A DNA stretch of 22,500 nucleotides, from the NCBI GenBank assembly GCA_963575745.1, contig CAUYUJ010004969.1:517055-539554 (forward strand), given 5' to 3'. This document shows positions 1 to 8,975 of this stretch, piece after piece. Every line of letters starts with the position of its first letter. Within the stretch, counting starts at the first letter, position 1. The notes under the pieces are model-generated. The model was not told the DNA's origin and searched no databases. It saw nothing but the letters and a program-made list of their open reading frames with translations. The DNA is from Prorocentrum cordatum (lineage: Eukaryota > Sar > Dinophyceae > Prorocentrales > Prorocentraceae). The position numbers were made by a program, and so were the translations under genes.

Positions 1-107
1 ATCAGTATCAGCATCAGCATCAGCAGCATCATCATCAGCAGCATCATCATCTTAATCATCAGCATCATCATCATCAGCAGCATCATCATCAGCATCATCA
101 CCATCAC

Positions 108-190
<83 letters not shown>

Positions 191-205
191 CCATCATCGT
201 CATCT
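1..205. repeat. CAT/ATC trinucleotide microsatellite
   Basis: Interrupted CAT/CAG hexamers at the start resolve into a long uninterrupted CAT run from about 90 to 190, then break up. The array is probably cut by the window edge. No gene is visible in it. Confidence 0.95.
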
Positions 206-1721
206 TCTTTCTCCGCCTGCTCCTCCTCCTCCTGCCCTCTCTCTCACTCGGCCCTGGTGTCGTTCAGACGCGACCACCACGTGAACAAACTACTGGAACA
301 GGCGTCCCCAGGGGTGAAGGCCCCAGAGGTTGCTGCCGGCTGGCGGGGTTGCCCCTGGGGTTGCCGGCTGGTTGACGAGCGAGGAGAGAGTAAGCGATGA
401 GAAGGACCTCATAATCGAAGAAGAGGGATGGATGGGGCTGACGGCGTCGAACGGTTGAAACTGACTGAACTGAGCGGCGGAAAGGACACGATTGTCAAAC
501 AGGAAGGCGGAAAGGGCCTCTCCCCCTGCTCATAGGAACACCACCAAGCGTCCACCAGTCATACGACGGGGGCCCTCGCCTGCGCAGCTGCCGAAGGGCA
601 CCCAGAACGAAGGTCAGTTGGCCGCCTGTGGCCGTTTCGCCGAACGCGGGGGAGGTTTGCGCGTTCCGTGGCGGTGGCCCTGCATCGACCCCATCCACAA
701 ACCTTTCTGCTACCCCCATGAGATCCGCCCACCCCATGCTGGTGGCCGCGGTACGACACGGAGGACTGTGCGTGTGGTAAGAATGGGGGTCCGAGTTGGC
801 GGCGGAACGTGCAGCAGGGTCGGGCAGATCTGCAGGCAGGGCCGCAACGACGCAGCGGTGCATGGCGGAGCGAGACGCGGCGGCCGCGCACGCCGAAGTA
901 AGGAGGCGCCTCGGAGGCCCCTCCCACCTCCCAGAGGGGAAGCCAGCGAGCCTCGGGTACCCTCCGAGGCGGGCGGCGAGGACCAGAGGCCGAGCTGGGG
1001 GTCTCTCGAGGTTCCCCACCAGGGGGTGGGAGGCTTGCGCCGTCTAGTGGCGGCGGCGGCGCTGGGTGCCGCGTTCCCCCTCCACCTCCACGAGATGATG
1101 CCCACCCTGCCACAGTTGGAGTCTGTGGGCCTTCGGAGGCTGCGTAAAGCGGGCGAAGCCGAACAATGTGACTAGGCTGTGAGCAAAATTGAAACGACGG
1201 AATCGGTGAGGCGAAGGCTGCTGCGAGCAAGAATTGGAAAGATCCCTGTGCGAACGCTGGGGAGCAGGTGGAGGTGCGAGGCCAATAAGACGCACTGTAT
1301 GTGCATATGTGAAGCTGTGAGAATGCGTACTGCGTAGAGGTGGGAGGAAGCGCGCATGCAACAAACCCCACTGGCCGTAGCCAAAGGCAGCGTCTGGTGC
1401 TGTTGCCCTCTGACGATAGCTGGTGCCGCGCCCGCCCTAACCGTTAACCCTTGCCAGGACGGCCGACGGATCGCTCCCTGCGTCTACCCTCCCCAGTACA
1501 TGAACACCAGCCCATCCCGCCCCACAAGAATGGTGAAGGTGTAGGTTAGGCGGGAGGGAAGAGGGCGGAACATTGAAGAAGTGGGCAGCCAGTGGGGGTG
1601 GGAGGTTGGGCGAGAACTCCCAGTTGCCTGACTCATGGCTGGTCCCGCGTCGCTGCCTCCGAAGCCCCACGACGGTGAGATGAAGGTGGCTCCAAGGAGG
1701 CGCGTGAGAGGATTCCATCAA
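206..1721. other. GC-rich sequence without a recognised gene
   Basis: Several open frames cross this stretch on both strands (for example 492-1175 plus), but their translations are Arg/Pro/Gly-rich with no motif I recognise and look like by-products of GC content. The only structure I see is an imperfect foldback at about 905-1042. Short exons cannot be excluded by eye. Confidence 0.5.
905..1042. repeat. imperfect foldback (inverted repeat)
   Basis: A left arm near 915-944 (CCTCCCACCTCCC followed by GGGGAAGCC) pairs imperfectly with the complement of about 1005-1038. Between them is a perfect 7-bp hairpin, GCCTCGG (950-956) with CCGAGGC (964-970). The arms are diverged, so this may be an old element or chance pairing in GC-rich sequence. 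Confidence 0.4.
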
Positions 1722-1798
1722 TTCCTCCTCCTCCCTCCTCCCTCCTCCCTCCTCCTCCTCCTCCTCCTCCTCCTCATCATCATCCTCCTCCTCCTGCT
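1722..1798. repeat. TCC trinucleotide array
   Basis: TCC repeats with a few CCC and CAT interruptions. A GGA array of opposite polarity follows about 170 bases later (1966-2070), so the two can pair as a large inverted repeat. Confidence 0.9.
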
Positions 1799-1965
1799 TA
1801 CCCCCCTCCTTCCCCGATGAGCTGATTCGGCTTACGCTCGGATCGCTGGGCGCGGCCGCCCAGCTTGCTCCGCGTGCCATGGGCGCCTGCCCACTCCGCT
1901 GCTGACGCCAAGCGGCGCTGACGCCCGCGCTCGGCGCCACGCCCGTCGTCGGCACGACCTCGGAT

Positions 1966-2070
1966 GAGGAGGAGGAGGAGAAGGAGGAGGAGGAGGAGGA
2001 GGAGGAGGAGGAGCAGGAGGAGGGGGGAGAGTAGGAGGAGACGGAGGAGACGCAGGAGAGGAGGGAGGAG
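1966..2070. repeat. GGA trinucleotide array
   Basis: GGA repeats with AGA, GCA and GTA interruptions, opposite in polarity to the TCC array at 1722-1798. Reading through it gives poly-Arg, poly-Glu or poly-Gly frames that should not be taken as protein. Confidence 0.9.
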
Positions 2071-2528
2071 GTGGGCTTCTGCTGGGCTCTTCCGGAGCTG
2101 CGGGCCGCGGGCCGCGGCGGGCCAAGGGGCTCGCAGAGCGCGCGCGCGCTCCTCGCCTCCCCGCGCGCGGGGCGCCCGGGCTCTCGGCGAGGCGCGCGGC
2201 CGCGGCCTGCACGCCGCCCGGCTGCCTGCGGGGGGGGGGGGCCGCAGCAGGTCAGCCCCCCTCGTGGCTGGCGTGGCTCCTCGACGGCCGGCATGCGGTG
2301 CGTCGGAGGCGCCGAGTTCGTCGCCGAGCGCGCGACAACGTGCACGGGCACGCCCGCCGTGAGGGCGGCCTGCGTGCGGTGGTGCCGCGCGCAGTCCGGA
2401 GCGAGGCCGTCGGGCACGGCCGGGGCAGGGAGCCGCGCTCGGGGGAGGTGCGCCCGAAGGCTCGTGTCCTTCGGGCTTCCCCCACGCGCCGGGAGACCGC
2501 CACGTCGTGGCCATGCTGAAACTCCTTC
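2071..2528. other. GC-rich stretch, gene content uncertain
   Basis: Very GC-rich, with a 12-base G run at 2230-2241 and a hairpin near 2451-2480 (GCCCGAAGG pairing with CCTTCGGGC). On the plus strand, one frame at about 2293-2415 has almost only G or C in third positions and encodes a Cys-containing peptide. It could be an exon, but it matches no family I recognise. Confidence 0.4.
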
Positions 2529-2687
2529 GAGGAGGAGGAGGAGGAGGAGGAGGAGGAGGAGGAGGAGGAGGAAGGGGGGAGACTATCAGAAGGCTCCAGA
2601 ATGCTCTGGCCTCCTCCTTCTGTACCTCCTATCCCCCCCTCCTCCTCCCTCCTCCTCCTCCTCCTCCTCATCCTCCTTCTCCTCCTC
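2529..2687. repeat. inverted GGA / TCC array pair
   Basis: A GGA array (2529-2575) is followed after about 65 bases by a TCC array (2640-2687). The two are complementary and could fold as a hairpin with a loop of about 65 bases. No coding role is visible. Confidence 0.85.
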
Positions 2688-3526
2688 TGCGCCCTGGCGT
2701 CGTCGTTCACGAGCTCGCGGGGGCTCGTGCCGGGAGTCGTGCCCCTCCGCCTGCAGTGGGCGCCTTCCCGGTGTGAGCGGGGTGACCCGTGCAGTCTGGA
2801 GGGGAAATGGGGCTCGCATCAGGTCGGGCATGTCCTCCTACAGGCGGACTTTGGACGAAGTACAAGGAAAGCAGAGTCCGAACATAGCAAAAATGGCCAG
2901 GCATGATGTTTGACCAGTTTCACGATTCTTGGGCTGCTGGTCCGAGAGTCGTCCCCTGCCTACCTGCTGTGAGGACCTGGGAGGCACGCCTCCTGTACAA
3001 GGGTCCGCCCGCCGAGCCGCCCCCCTCCCCCCTAGGGGGGAGGAGGCGGCAGAGGTCAGGCGGTGGGCGAGGGGCGGGGAGCGAGAAAGGGGCGGGCCTT
3101 CTGGAAAGGGCCCCGGGACGCGCAAGTGAATGCGCACAGATCAAGCGATTCCCCCCAGCAGATTTTCCCATGCCTTGGGGGGGGGCTTTCGTCCTCCCCC
3201 CCCCCCACACTTCTCATACTTTCCCACATCTTTCCTGGGGGATCGACGATTACTTGTGTCTGTGTTTTTTTTTGTTCCCCTCCTGACTTCTGGGAGGGCT
3301 CGGACGTCCCCCCGCCTCCCCGAGAGGTGCCCCCGAGCCTGCCCCGAGGACGACGCGAGGACCTCCCGGAGGGCGCAGGGGGGCTTCTGAGAGGAGTCCC
3401 GCCGCCCTCGGAGACGGCCTCCTCTCCTGCGTACTTTAGGTCGGGCCTGTCCCCCGTACGGGGAGTTCTTGGAGAAGAACTGAAAAATACTCCACGAAAA
3501 CTCAAGAGATGCCCCCCAAATACTCA
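2688..3526. other. sequence without a recognised gene; G/C-run palindromes
   Basis: Contains a near-perfect palindrome at about 3019-3050 centred on CCTAGG, and facing runs of G and C at 3178-3187 and 3199-3211. I recognise no protein in any frame. The open frames here are short and compositionally biased. Confidence 0.5.
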
Positions 3527-3550
3527 AAAAATAGTCCCCATACTATTTTT
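3527..3550. repeat. A/T hairpin
   Basis: AAAAATAGT (3527-3535) and ACTATTTTT (3542-3550) form a perfect 9-bp stem around the loop CCCCAT, inside an AT-rich island of otherwise GC-rich sequence. Function unknown. It could be the end of a small mobile element or an RNA structure. Confidence 0.6.
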
Positions 3551-3628
3551 CGACTGTTTTTGAAGATACCCCCTGTAAAGGGATGGGCCCGACTTAAGAG
3601 CTGCTCACTTCCCCCCCCCCGGTGGCAC

Positions 3629-3835
3629 GCCGCCGAAGTAGAAGAAGGAACAACGGCATAAGCACAAACTGTTGGCGCTCCCCGCAGATTTCTTGGATAT
3701 GCGCTGGACCCCCCTCCCTGGAGCGCGCCACGGGCGCCGCCGGAGTCGCCGCCAGGGGGGGGTCCAGCGCAGATCCAAGAAATCCGCGCGGAGCGCCAAA
3801 AGTTTATGTTTACGGCGTTTTGTCCTTCTTCGCCG
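3629..3835. mobile_element. MITE-like hairpin element, family A, intact copy
   Basis: About 207 bp made almost entirely of two long inverted arms. The left arm (from GAAGTAGAAGAAGG at about 3633) pairs with the complement of the right arm (ending CCTTCTTCGCC at about 3834). Both arms carry AAACT, GGCGCTCC, TTCTTGGAT and GCGCTGGACC, read in opposite directions. The central loop is GC-rich and short. The flanks share only GGC, a possible 3-bp target duplication. There is no coding capacity, so it would need a transposase supplied elsewhere. A decayed relative lies at 8853-8954. Confidence 0.75.
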
Positions 3836-3912
3836 AGAGGCAAGAAGGCGGCGGCGCGCTTCGTGTTCACGATGGGGGTGACGCAGAACATCTTGCCGTT
3901 GCGGAACGCCAT
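3832..3912 (-). CDS. possible short exon of an unrecognised gene
   Basis: On the minus strand, one frame from an ATG at 3912 to about 3832 encodes 27 residues beginning MAFRNGKMFCVTPIVN and running to AAAFLPLG. Nearly every codon has G or C in the third position, and the residues are balanced (Met, Phe, Asn, Ile, Cys), unlike the biased peptides around it. This is how the real carboxypeptidase exons in this window look. It ends at the border of the family A hairpin element, which would then be intronic or in the 3' region. I recognise no family, the true exon ends are unknown, and neighbouring exons are not visible. Chance is a real alternative. Confidence 0.3.
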
Positions 3913-3975
3913 GGCCTGCCGCGCGGGCCGCGCGCGCGCGCGGCGGGCGGCGCTAGACGGGCAATGGAGGGGGTC

Positions 3976-4140
3976 CTCCTCGTCCTCCTCCTCCTCCTCC
4001 TCCTCCTCCTCCTCCTCCTCCTCCTCCTCCTCCTCCTCCTCCTCTTCCTCGGGAAGGGGAGGGAGGGGAGGGGAGGGGAGAAGGGAAGGGGAGGGAGGGG
4101 ATGGTGGTGGGGGGAATGGAAGGGAGGACGCCGCGAGAGG
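3976..4140. repeat. TCC array followed by G/A-rich tract
   Basis: An almost pure TCC array (3976-4047) switches abruptly to a purine-rich GGGAAGG-type tract (about 4050-4140). The polarity switch sits directly at the junction. Confidence 0.9.
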
Positions 4141-4250
4141 GCAGAGGGGAGCGGGAAGGGGAGCGGGAGGCAAGAAAGGCTGGGCCCAGAGATGCGCGGA
4201 GGGCTGCGCGGAAGGGCGTGGCACTCCCACGCCCCTCCTTCGATCATCCC

Positions 4251-4538
4251 TGCGAGGCGGGGATGTGTTCCTATCCACCGCGGGGGTGTACGATGTCCTG
4301 GGACCCTGGGGGGGGGCGGTGGATATGGATATGAGGAGAAGGAGGAGGAGGAGGAGAAGGAGGAGGAGGAGGAGCAGGAGCAGGAGGAGGAGGAGGAGAA
4401 GGTTGATGGAGGAGGTAGATGGATATGTGATAAATTTGCGCCCCAGGAAAGGCCGAACACATCCATTTCCACCGCCCCCCGAGGTTCCGGAATATGGGCG
4501 CCCAGGGCGGTGGATAGGGCTGAACCCCCGCCTCGGCA
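4251..4538. mobile_element. foldback element with a GGA array in its loop
   Basis: The left arm (about 4251-4332) and the right arm (about 4457-4538) are imperfect inverted repeats of roughly 80 bp. Both contain GCGAGGCGGGG or its complement, CTATCCACCGC and a second GCGGTGGA block. The loop holds a GGA/GGAGCA array (4333-4402). There is no open frame of its own. I read it as a foldback or MITE-like element whose loop carries a triplet array; two chance repeats are unlikely given the arm length. Confidence 0.7.
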
Positions 4539-4815
4539 TCTCGCCCTCGCGCCGACGGGGCCACCCCAGGGCTGCGCCCGCCGGGCCTTCCGCTGAGGAC
4601 GAGAAGGCCATGCCCTCGACCCCTCGCAGCCGAAGCCCTCTCTGGTGCGCGCCGCGTGCATATCCAGCTCTCTGGCAGAGCATCCTTCCCTCCCCCCCCC
4701 CGCGGCGGCCAGAGGCCACACTGCGCCAGGCCTGGCTTCCAGAGGCCCGCCGCCGCCCTCGGGCGGAGGCATCGACCGCCGCACCGCGGGGGCCCGAGCG
4801 TGCTCCCAGGGCGAC
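4539..4815. other. GC-rich stretch without a recognised gene
   Basis: A minus-strand frame near 4610-4560 reads GVEGMAFSSSAEGPAGAALGW with high third-position GC. It may be an exon fragment, but I cannot place it in any family. Confidence 0.35.
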
Positions 4816-5000
4816 GTGCGGGCAGGCTCGTGTCGTGACGACGCGCGCGCTGGTCGCGCACATCGCGCGGATCGCTCGAGCCGGAGATGCCGCGGCGTTC
4901 GACGGCGCCGACCGCTCGACGTCGGCGGATTCTGGCTCGCTGGCTGCGCGTGCAGCCTCCAGCGCCCGCGCTGGGGGGCCTCCGCCGCGTCGCGGGCCGG
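4816..5000. mobile_element. MITE family B, decayed copy
   Basis: Aligns by eye with the two better copies at 6850-7041 and 7249-7434: GGCAGGCTCGTGTCGTG at the left, GATCGCTCGAGCC then a GCCGCGGCGTTCGACGG segment, GATTCTGGCTCGCTGGC in the middle, and CCCGCGCTGGGG towards the right. The right terminus is too diverged to place. Where the other copies read TTCAA this one reads TCGA, so it has drifted to higher GC. Confidence 0.65.
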
Positions 5001-5225
5001 GCTGCGCCGACCACGGCCGAGCACCGCGGAGGTCGCGGAGCTTCGCTTGTGCCTCTTCGGCACGCAGCGGACCGACCGCACCCCCGGGGAGGCGTCGCGC
5101 CGGCCCCGATTCCCGCCGCAGCGCGCGCCAGGACGTGGCCAGTGGGCGCCCCGCGCGAGCGCACGCGGGGCCCCGCTGCGGCCAGGCGCTAGGCTCTAGA
5201 GGACCGCTGGGCAAATCCGATGACA
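5001..5225. other. GC-rich stretch without a recognised gene
   Basis: A minus-strand frame near 5070-5030 encodes LRAEEAQAKLRDLR, which could be a coiled-coil exon fragment. Nothing else supports a gene. The stretch ends abruptly at the CATA satellite. Confidence 0.35.
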
Positions 5226-5346
5226 CGAGTATGTATCCATACACACGGTACATGCACATACATGCATACATGCATACATGCATACATGCATACATGCATA
5301 CATGCATACATGCATGCATGCATACATGCAAACAAACATCTACATC

Positions 5347-5382
<36 letters not shown>

Positions 5383-5480
5383 CATACATACATACATACA
5401 TACATACATACATACATACATACATACATACATACATACATACATACATACATACATACATACATACATACGTACATACA

Positions 5481-5512
<32 letters not shown>

Positions 5513-6330
5513 CATACATACATACATACATACATACATACATACATACATACATACATACATACATACATACATACATACATACATACGGACAGACAGA
5601 CAGACAGACCGACAGACCTACATACATACAGGCATGCATACATACATACAGACATACACACATGCATACAGACATACATTCGTACTTACCTACCTACATA
5701 CTTACAATCAAACGTACATACAGGCATACATGCATGCATGCATGAACTTATACACACAAGCACATACACACATACACACATCCATACATACATACATGCA
5801 CGCATACATCCATACATGCATACACACATACACATCCACACACACATTCATACATACACGCACACGTACACCCATACACACATACCGTCATGCATGCATG
5901 CGTACATACATACATCCACCAATACGTATACACGTATACACAGACACACACACACGTGCGTACCTACATGCATACATACATACACATATACATACATACA
6001 TACATACATACATACATACATACACACATACATATGTATATATATATACACATCTATGAACACATACACACAGACAGACAGACAGACAGACATACAAACA
6101 CACATACATAATACATGCATACAAACATACATGCATACACACGTACATTCACACATTCATGCATGCATGCATGCATACATGCATGCATGCGTACATGCAC
6201 ATATACAACAATACAACCGTTCATACATACATACGTACATGCATGCACACATCCATAAACACATACATAGATGCATGCATGCATACATCCATGCACACAT
6301 ATAGGCTTGCATACATGCATATAAACATGC
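5226..6330. repeat. CATA tetranucleotide satellite
   Basis: About 1.1 kb of CATA/CATG/CACA repeats. It includes a pure TA run (about 5350-5378), a long uninterrupted CATA run (about 5379-5590), GACA patches (about 5590-5610 and 6072-6092) and many CATG variants. Because the unit is 4 bp it stays open in several frames, giving meaningless Tyr-Ile-His-Thr or Val-Cys-Met-Tyr peptides of hundreds of residues. Composition shifts sharply from the GC-rich left flank. Confidence 0.97.
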
Positions 6331-6349
6331 ATGCATGCATACCTGTACT

Positions 6350-6500
6350 AATTGCATTACGCTGCATTCTACCACATTACATTACAGTACATTGCATTAC
6401 ATTACATTGCATTACATTACATTACAGTACATTACATTACAGTACATTACACTACACTACATTACTTACATTCCATTGCATTGCATTACATTGCAGACAT
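6350..6500. repeat. ATTACA-type array
   Basis: Repeats of CATTA/CAGTA units (ATTACATTACAGTACATT and variants), distinct from the adjacent CATA satellite and probably derived from it by a unit change. It is followed to about 6830 by AT-rich diverged CATA-like sequence with no gene that I can see. Confidence 0.9.
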
Positions 6501-6849
6501 GCGTAACTACACATACATACACCTATGCATACACACATACGAAAATGCATGCATCTATACCTACCTACCTCGATACATCCATACATCCATACAAACATGC
6601 ACACCATATGGTTTATATTTTCATACACATATACGGGCACATGTGTATATACATATATATATATGTGTGTTTTAGAAATATGTACCTACACATACGTACA
6701 AGGCCGTTTTCTAATACATATAACTTCAAAACTATGGGATTTCTAATATGCATGCATGAGCTCATCGTTGCTGTTAATGCTAAATCCCTGCATTTGTAAT
6801 ACATGATCCGCACGCCGAGCATGTATTAAACAACGGCACTGTATGCGCA
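6501..6849. other. AT-rich diverged repeat, no gene seen
   Basis: Scattered CATA-like words and an alternating TATATA/TGTGTG stretch near 6645-6670, then ordinary AT-rich sequence. I see no coding signal. Confidence 0.6.
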
Positions 6850-7041
6850 TACGGCAGGTTCGTGTCGTGCCGACCCCAGCGTTGGTTTTTGACACCGCAG
6901 GGATCGTTCAACCTTGAACGATCGGCCGCTGCCGCAACGTCCGATCGTTCAACATCGATCGATTCTGGGTCGCCAGCGGCGTTCAACCTTGAACGTCCGC
7001 GCTGGGGTCGCCGCTGGTCGACACGACGCAAACCTACCGTA
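6850..7041. mobile_element. MITE family B, copy 1
   Basis: A 192-bp element with terminal inverted repeats: TACGGCAGGTTCGTGTCGTG at the left and the complement of TACGGTAGGTTTGCGTCGTG at the right. Internal palindromes include GATCGTTCAA/TTGAACGATC. No coding capacity. The termini begin and end with TA, as in elements that target TA, but the flanks give no clear longer duplication. It matches 7249-7434 along nearly its whole length. Confidence 0.85.
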
Positions 7042-7248
7042 TGTACATTCTACACACATACAACCGTCTGGCCTCCCGGCCTCCCCTGGCTGGCGCACGA
7101 CCAGCGCCGCCGGCGGCGGAGCATGGCCCGCCGCGCTCGGGAGCGGGCAGCCCCGCCGGCCGTGGCCCGCGCGCCGGGAGGATCGCCTGCCGCAGGAAGT
7201 CCGCTCGGGGTGGGGGGGAAGGGGGGCGTCACGGGGGAAGGACGCAGG
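7042..7248. other. segment bracketed by two MITE family B copies
   Basis: About 207 bases of GC-rich sequence between two copies of one element in the same orientation. I recognise no protein. The arrangement is like a small composite of two MITEs, but independent insertion is equally possible. Confidence 0.6.
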
Positions 7249-7434
7249 TACGGCAGGTTCGTGTCGTGTCGACCCAGGCGTTGGTTCCTGACACCGCGGG
7301 GATCGTTCAACCTTGAACGATCGGCGCCGCAACGTCCAATGGTTCAACATCCGACCGACTCTGGGCCGCGCAGCGTGCAACGTTGAACGCCGGCGGCCGA
7401 GTCGCCGCCGTCGACACGACACGAACCTACCGTA
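7249..7434. mobile_element. MITE family B, copy 2
   Basis: A 186-bp element with ends TACGGCAGGTTCGTGTCGTG and the complement of TACGGTAGGTTCGTGTCGTG. It is the best-matched pair of termini in the window, so probably the youngest copy. The internal GATCGTTCAA/TTGAACGATC palindrome is kept. It abuts the next palindrome (7435-7584) without a gap. Confidence 0.88.
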
Positions 7435-7584
7435 GGGGGCCACATGCCAACCCTACCCCTGCCCCCCAGGATCTCTGGGGGGGAGGGTGGGGTTCACTCC
7501 GCTCGGGAGCTCCCGAGCGGGGTGAGCCCCACCCTCGCCCTCAGAGATCGTGGGGGGTACGGGCAGGGTTCGCATGTGGCCCCC
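7435..7584. mobile_element. 150-bp long palindrome (foldback element)
   Basis: The arms begin GGGGGCCACATGC and end GCATGTGGCCCCC, and pair almost continuously to a perfect 22-bp palindrome at 7499-7520 centred on GAGCTC. There is effectively no loop, so it could extrude as a cruciform. No coding capacity. It may be a MITE or the relic of an inverted duplication. Confidence 0.85.
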
Positions 7585-7624
7585 TATCAGGACGGCCGCG
7601 CAGAGAGAACATCGGGGGCAACCC

Positions 7625-7807
7625 AGGGTTCCCTTCTGAGACCGTTCGGCGTCGGAGCCCGCTCGGCCGCCGAACGGGCTCAAGACCGAGCCCATTCGGC
7701 CGCCGAGAGGGTTCAGTTTCCACGACCCTGCTGGAACTGAGCGCGTTCGGCCGCTCATTCGGCGGCCGAGCGGGCTCAGGCGCCGAACGTGCTCAAAAGA
7801 AAACCCT
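7625..7807. mobile_element. foldback element with TTCGGCCGCCGA repeats
   Basis: The ends AGGGTTCCCTTCTGAGACC and the complement of the right end agree at about 22 of 27 positions. The interior is built from repeated CGGCCGCCGAACGGGCTCA-like units in both orientations, so it has nested hairpins. No coding capacity and no clear target duplication. Confidence 0.75.
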
Positions 7808-8341
7808 GAGGCACGCGGACAGCAAAAAAGGCTAGATTGGCAAGGAGGGCATCCTTGGTGGATCATCGCACCCTTCGCGCGGACTTTGGCTGCAAGCCGC
7901 CTAACGTTGTCTTTCGCGCCGGGCGATGCGCAATACGCGAAGCGCGAGGCGAGAAGCGCAGAACCAGTCCGCAAAGCGCGGGGCGAGGCTGACCTCGCGC
8001 CCCTCCGGGCGGGCCTGGAGGAAGAGAGAGAGAGAGGAGAGCGCGGAGGAGCATCGAGCTTGGCCCCCGGCTGTGAAGAGGGGCATCCGCAGCGCATCGA
8101 TGGCCATCCCCCGCGGGACACCGTGACGACCACCTTGAGCATCGAGCACCAAGGAGCAGGGAGGCGGGAGTGAGATCCGCGTGCCCACCTGCCGCCAAAC
8201 AGCACTGGGGCGAGCCTTGTCGAGCACTGGGGCGATCGAGTCCCCTGGCGGCGCCTGCGATGCTCTCCCGGGGCCATCCGCCCCCGCCGCAGCCGGCGAG
8301 CCGTGCCCCACGCACGGGGAGGCAGAGGCAGCCTGCTCCAG
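7808..8341. other. sequence without a recognised gene
   Basis: GC-rich with no confident coding frame. An imperfect 24-bp tandem repeat containing AGCACTGGGGCGA occurs twice around 8200-8242. A minus-strand frame near 8120-8060 (GMAIDALRMPLFTAGG) looks exon-like but is unsupported. Confidence 0.45.
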
Positions 8342-8531
8342 CGGAGGAGGAGGAGGAGGAGGAGGAGGAGGAGGAGGAGGAGGAATAGGAGGAGGAGGAC
8401 GAGGAGGAGGAGGAGGAAGTAGGAGGAGAAAGAGGAGGAGGAGGAGGAGGAGGAGGAGGAGGAGGAAGTAGGAGGAGGCGGAGGAGGAGGAGGAGGAGGA
8501 GGGAGGAGGAGGAGGAGGAGGAGGAGGAGGA
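8342..8531. repeat. GGA trinucleotide array
   Basis: About 190 bases of GGA with ATA, CGA, AGTA and AAA interruptions. On the minus (coding) strand it reads TCC, a pyrimidine tract. It lies in the presumed region downstream of the carboxypeptidase gene. Confidence 0.93.
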
Positions 8532-8852
8532 AAAGCGCCAGGCCCCCTCTGACTCCGCCAGCGCCCCCCGCACTCGTCCTGCCCGTCGTCCAACAGGGGA
8601 CCCGCTTCCTCGGAGCGACGATCCAAAGCAAGGTCCTACGCGAGATGGCACGGCGACCTTGCACGGCGGCTGACGCAGGCCGCCCGCGCGGCATGCTGCA
8701 TTGGAGGCGAGGGCACTCACGCGCGACTTTACGCGGGTAGCTTACGCGCCAATGTCGGCCAAGACGATCCCGTTTTTTTGCGTCGCTCATCTGATCTCAT
8801 GCGGCCCACCTGGCAGCGCCTCTGGCGCGAACCCGGACGCGCGCTCCGCGGG
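8532..8852. other. sequence without a recognised gene
   Basis: GC-rich sequence with no coding motif or strong repeat that I can recognise. It lies between a GGA array and a MITE relic. Confidence 0.45.
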
Positions 8853-8954
8853 CCAGAAAGGGGGGCCCAGCGACGATCCAAGAGATCCGCGAGGAGCCCT
8901 GACAGTTTACGTCATGCTACTTATGTTGTTTCTTCTTCTTCTTCTTCTTCGAAG
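8853..8954. mobile_element. MITE family A, one-armed relic
   Basis: Matches the right arm of the element at 3629-3835: GGGGGGCCCAGCG, GATCCAAGAGATCCGCG, GGAGC, then AGTTTACGT and a TTCTTC-rich end. The opposite arm is not recognisable. It ends about 20 bases from the carboxypeptidase stop codon, so it should lie in that gene's 3' untranslated region. Confidence 0.6.
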
Positions 8955-8975
8955 CACATGGTCGGATTCACCCAG

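Noticed and set aside
492-1175. 227-codon frame on the plus strand
   Set aside because: Arg/Gly/Pro-rich with frames of similar quality on the other strand; it starts at a near-random ATG in GC-rich sequence and has no motif.
1375-1383. CCGTAGCCA, matching the start of the dinoflagellate spliced leader
   Set aside because: Only nine bases match and the following TTTTGGCTCAAG is absent; a 9-mer match is not surprising in 22 kb on two strands.
3502-5679. 725-codon open frame on the minus strand
   Set aside because: It runs through GGA/TCC and CATA repeats and through the MITE and foldback elements; the long Val-Cys-Met-Tyr tail is repeat translation. Only the short segment 3832-3912 looks exon-like.
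3806-6304. 832-codon open frame on the plus strand
   Set aside because: Poly-Ser and Ile-His-Thr-Tyr stretches come from TCC and CATA arrays that lack stops in this frame.
5226-6330. Possible telomeric or centromeric satellite
   Set aside because: The CATA unit is not a telomere repeat, and there is no higher-order monomer structure to support a centromeric role.
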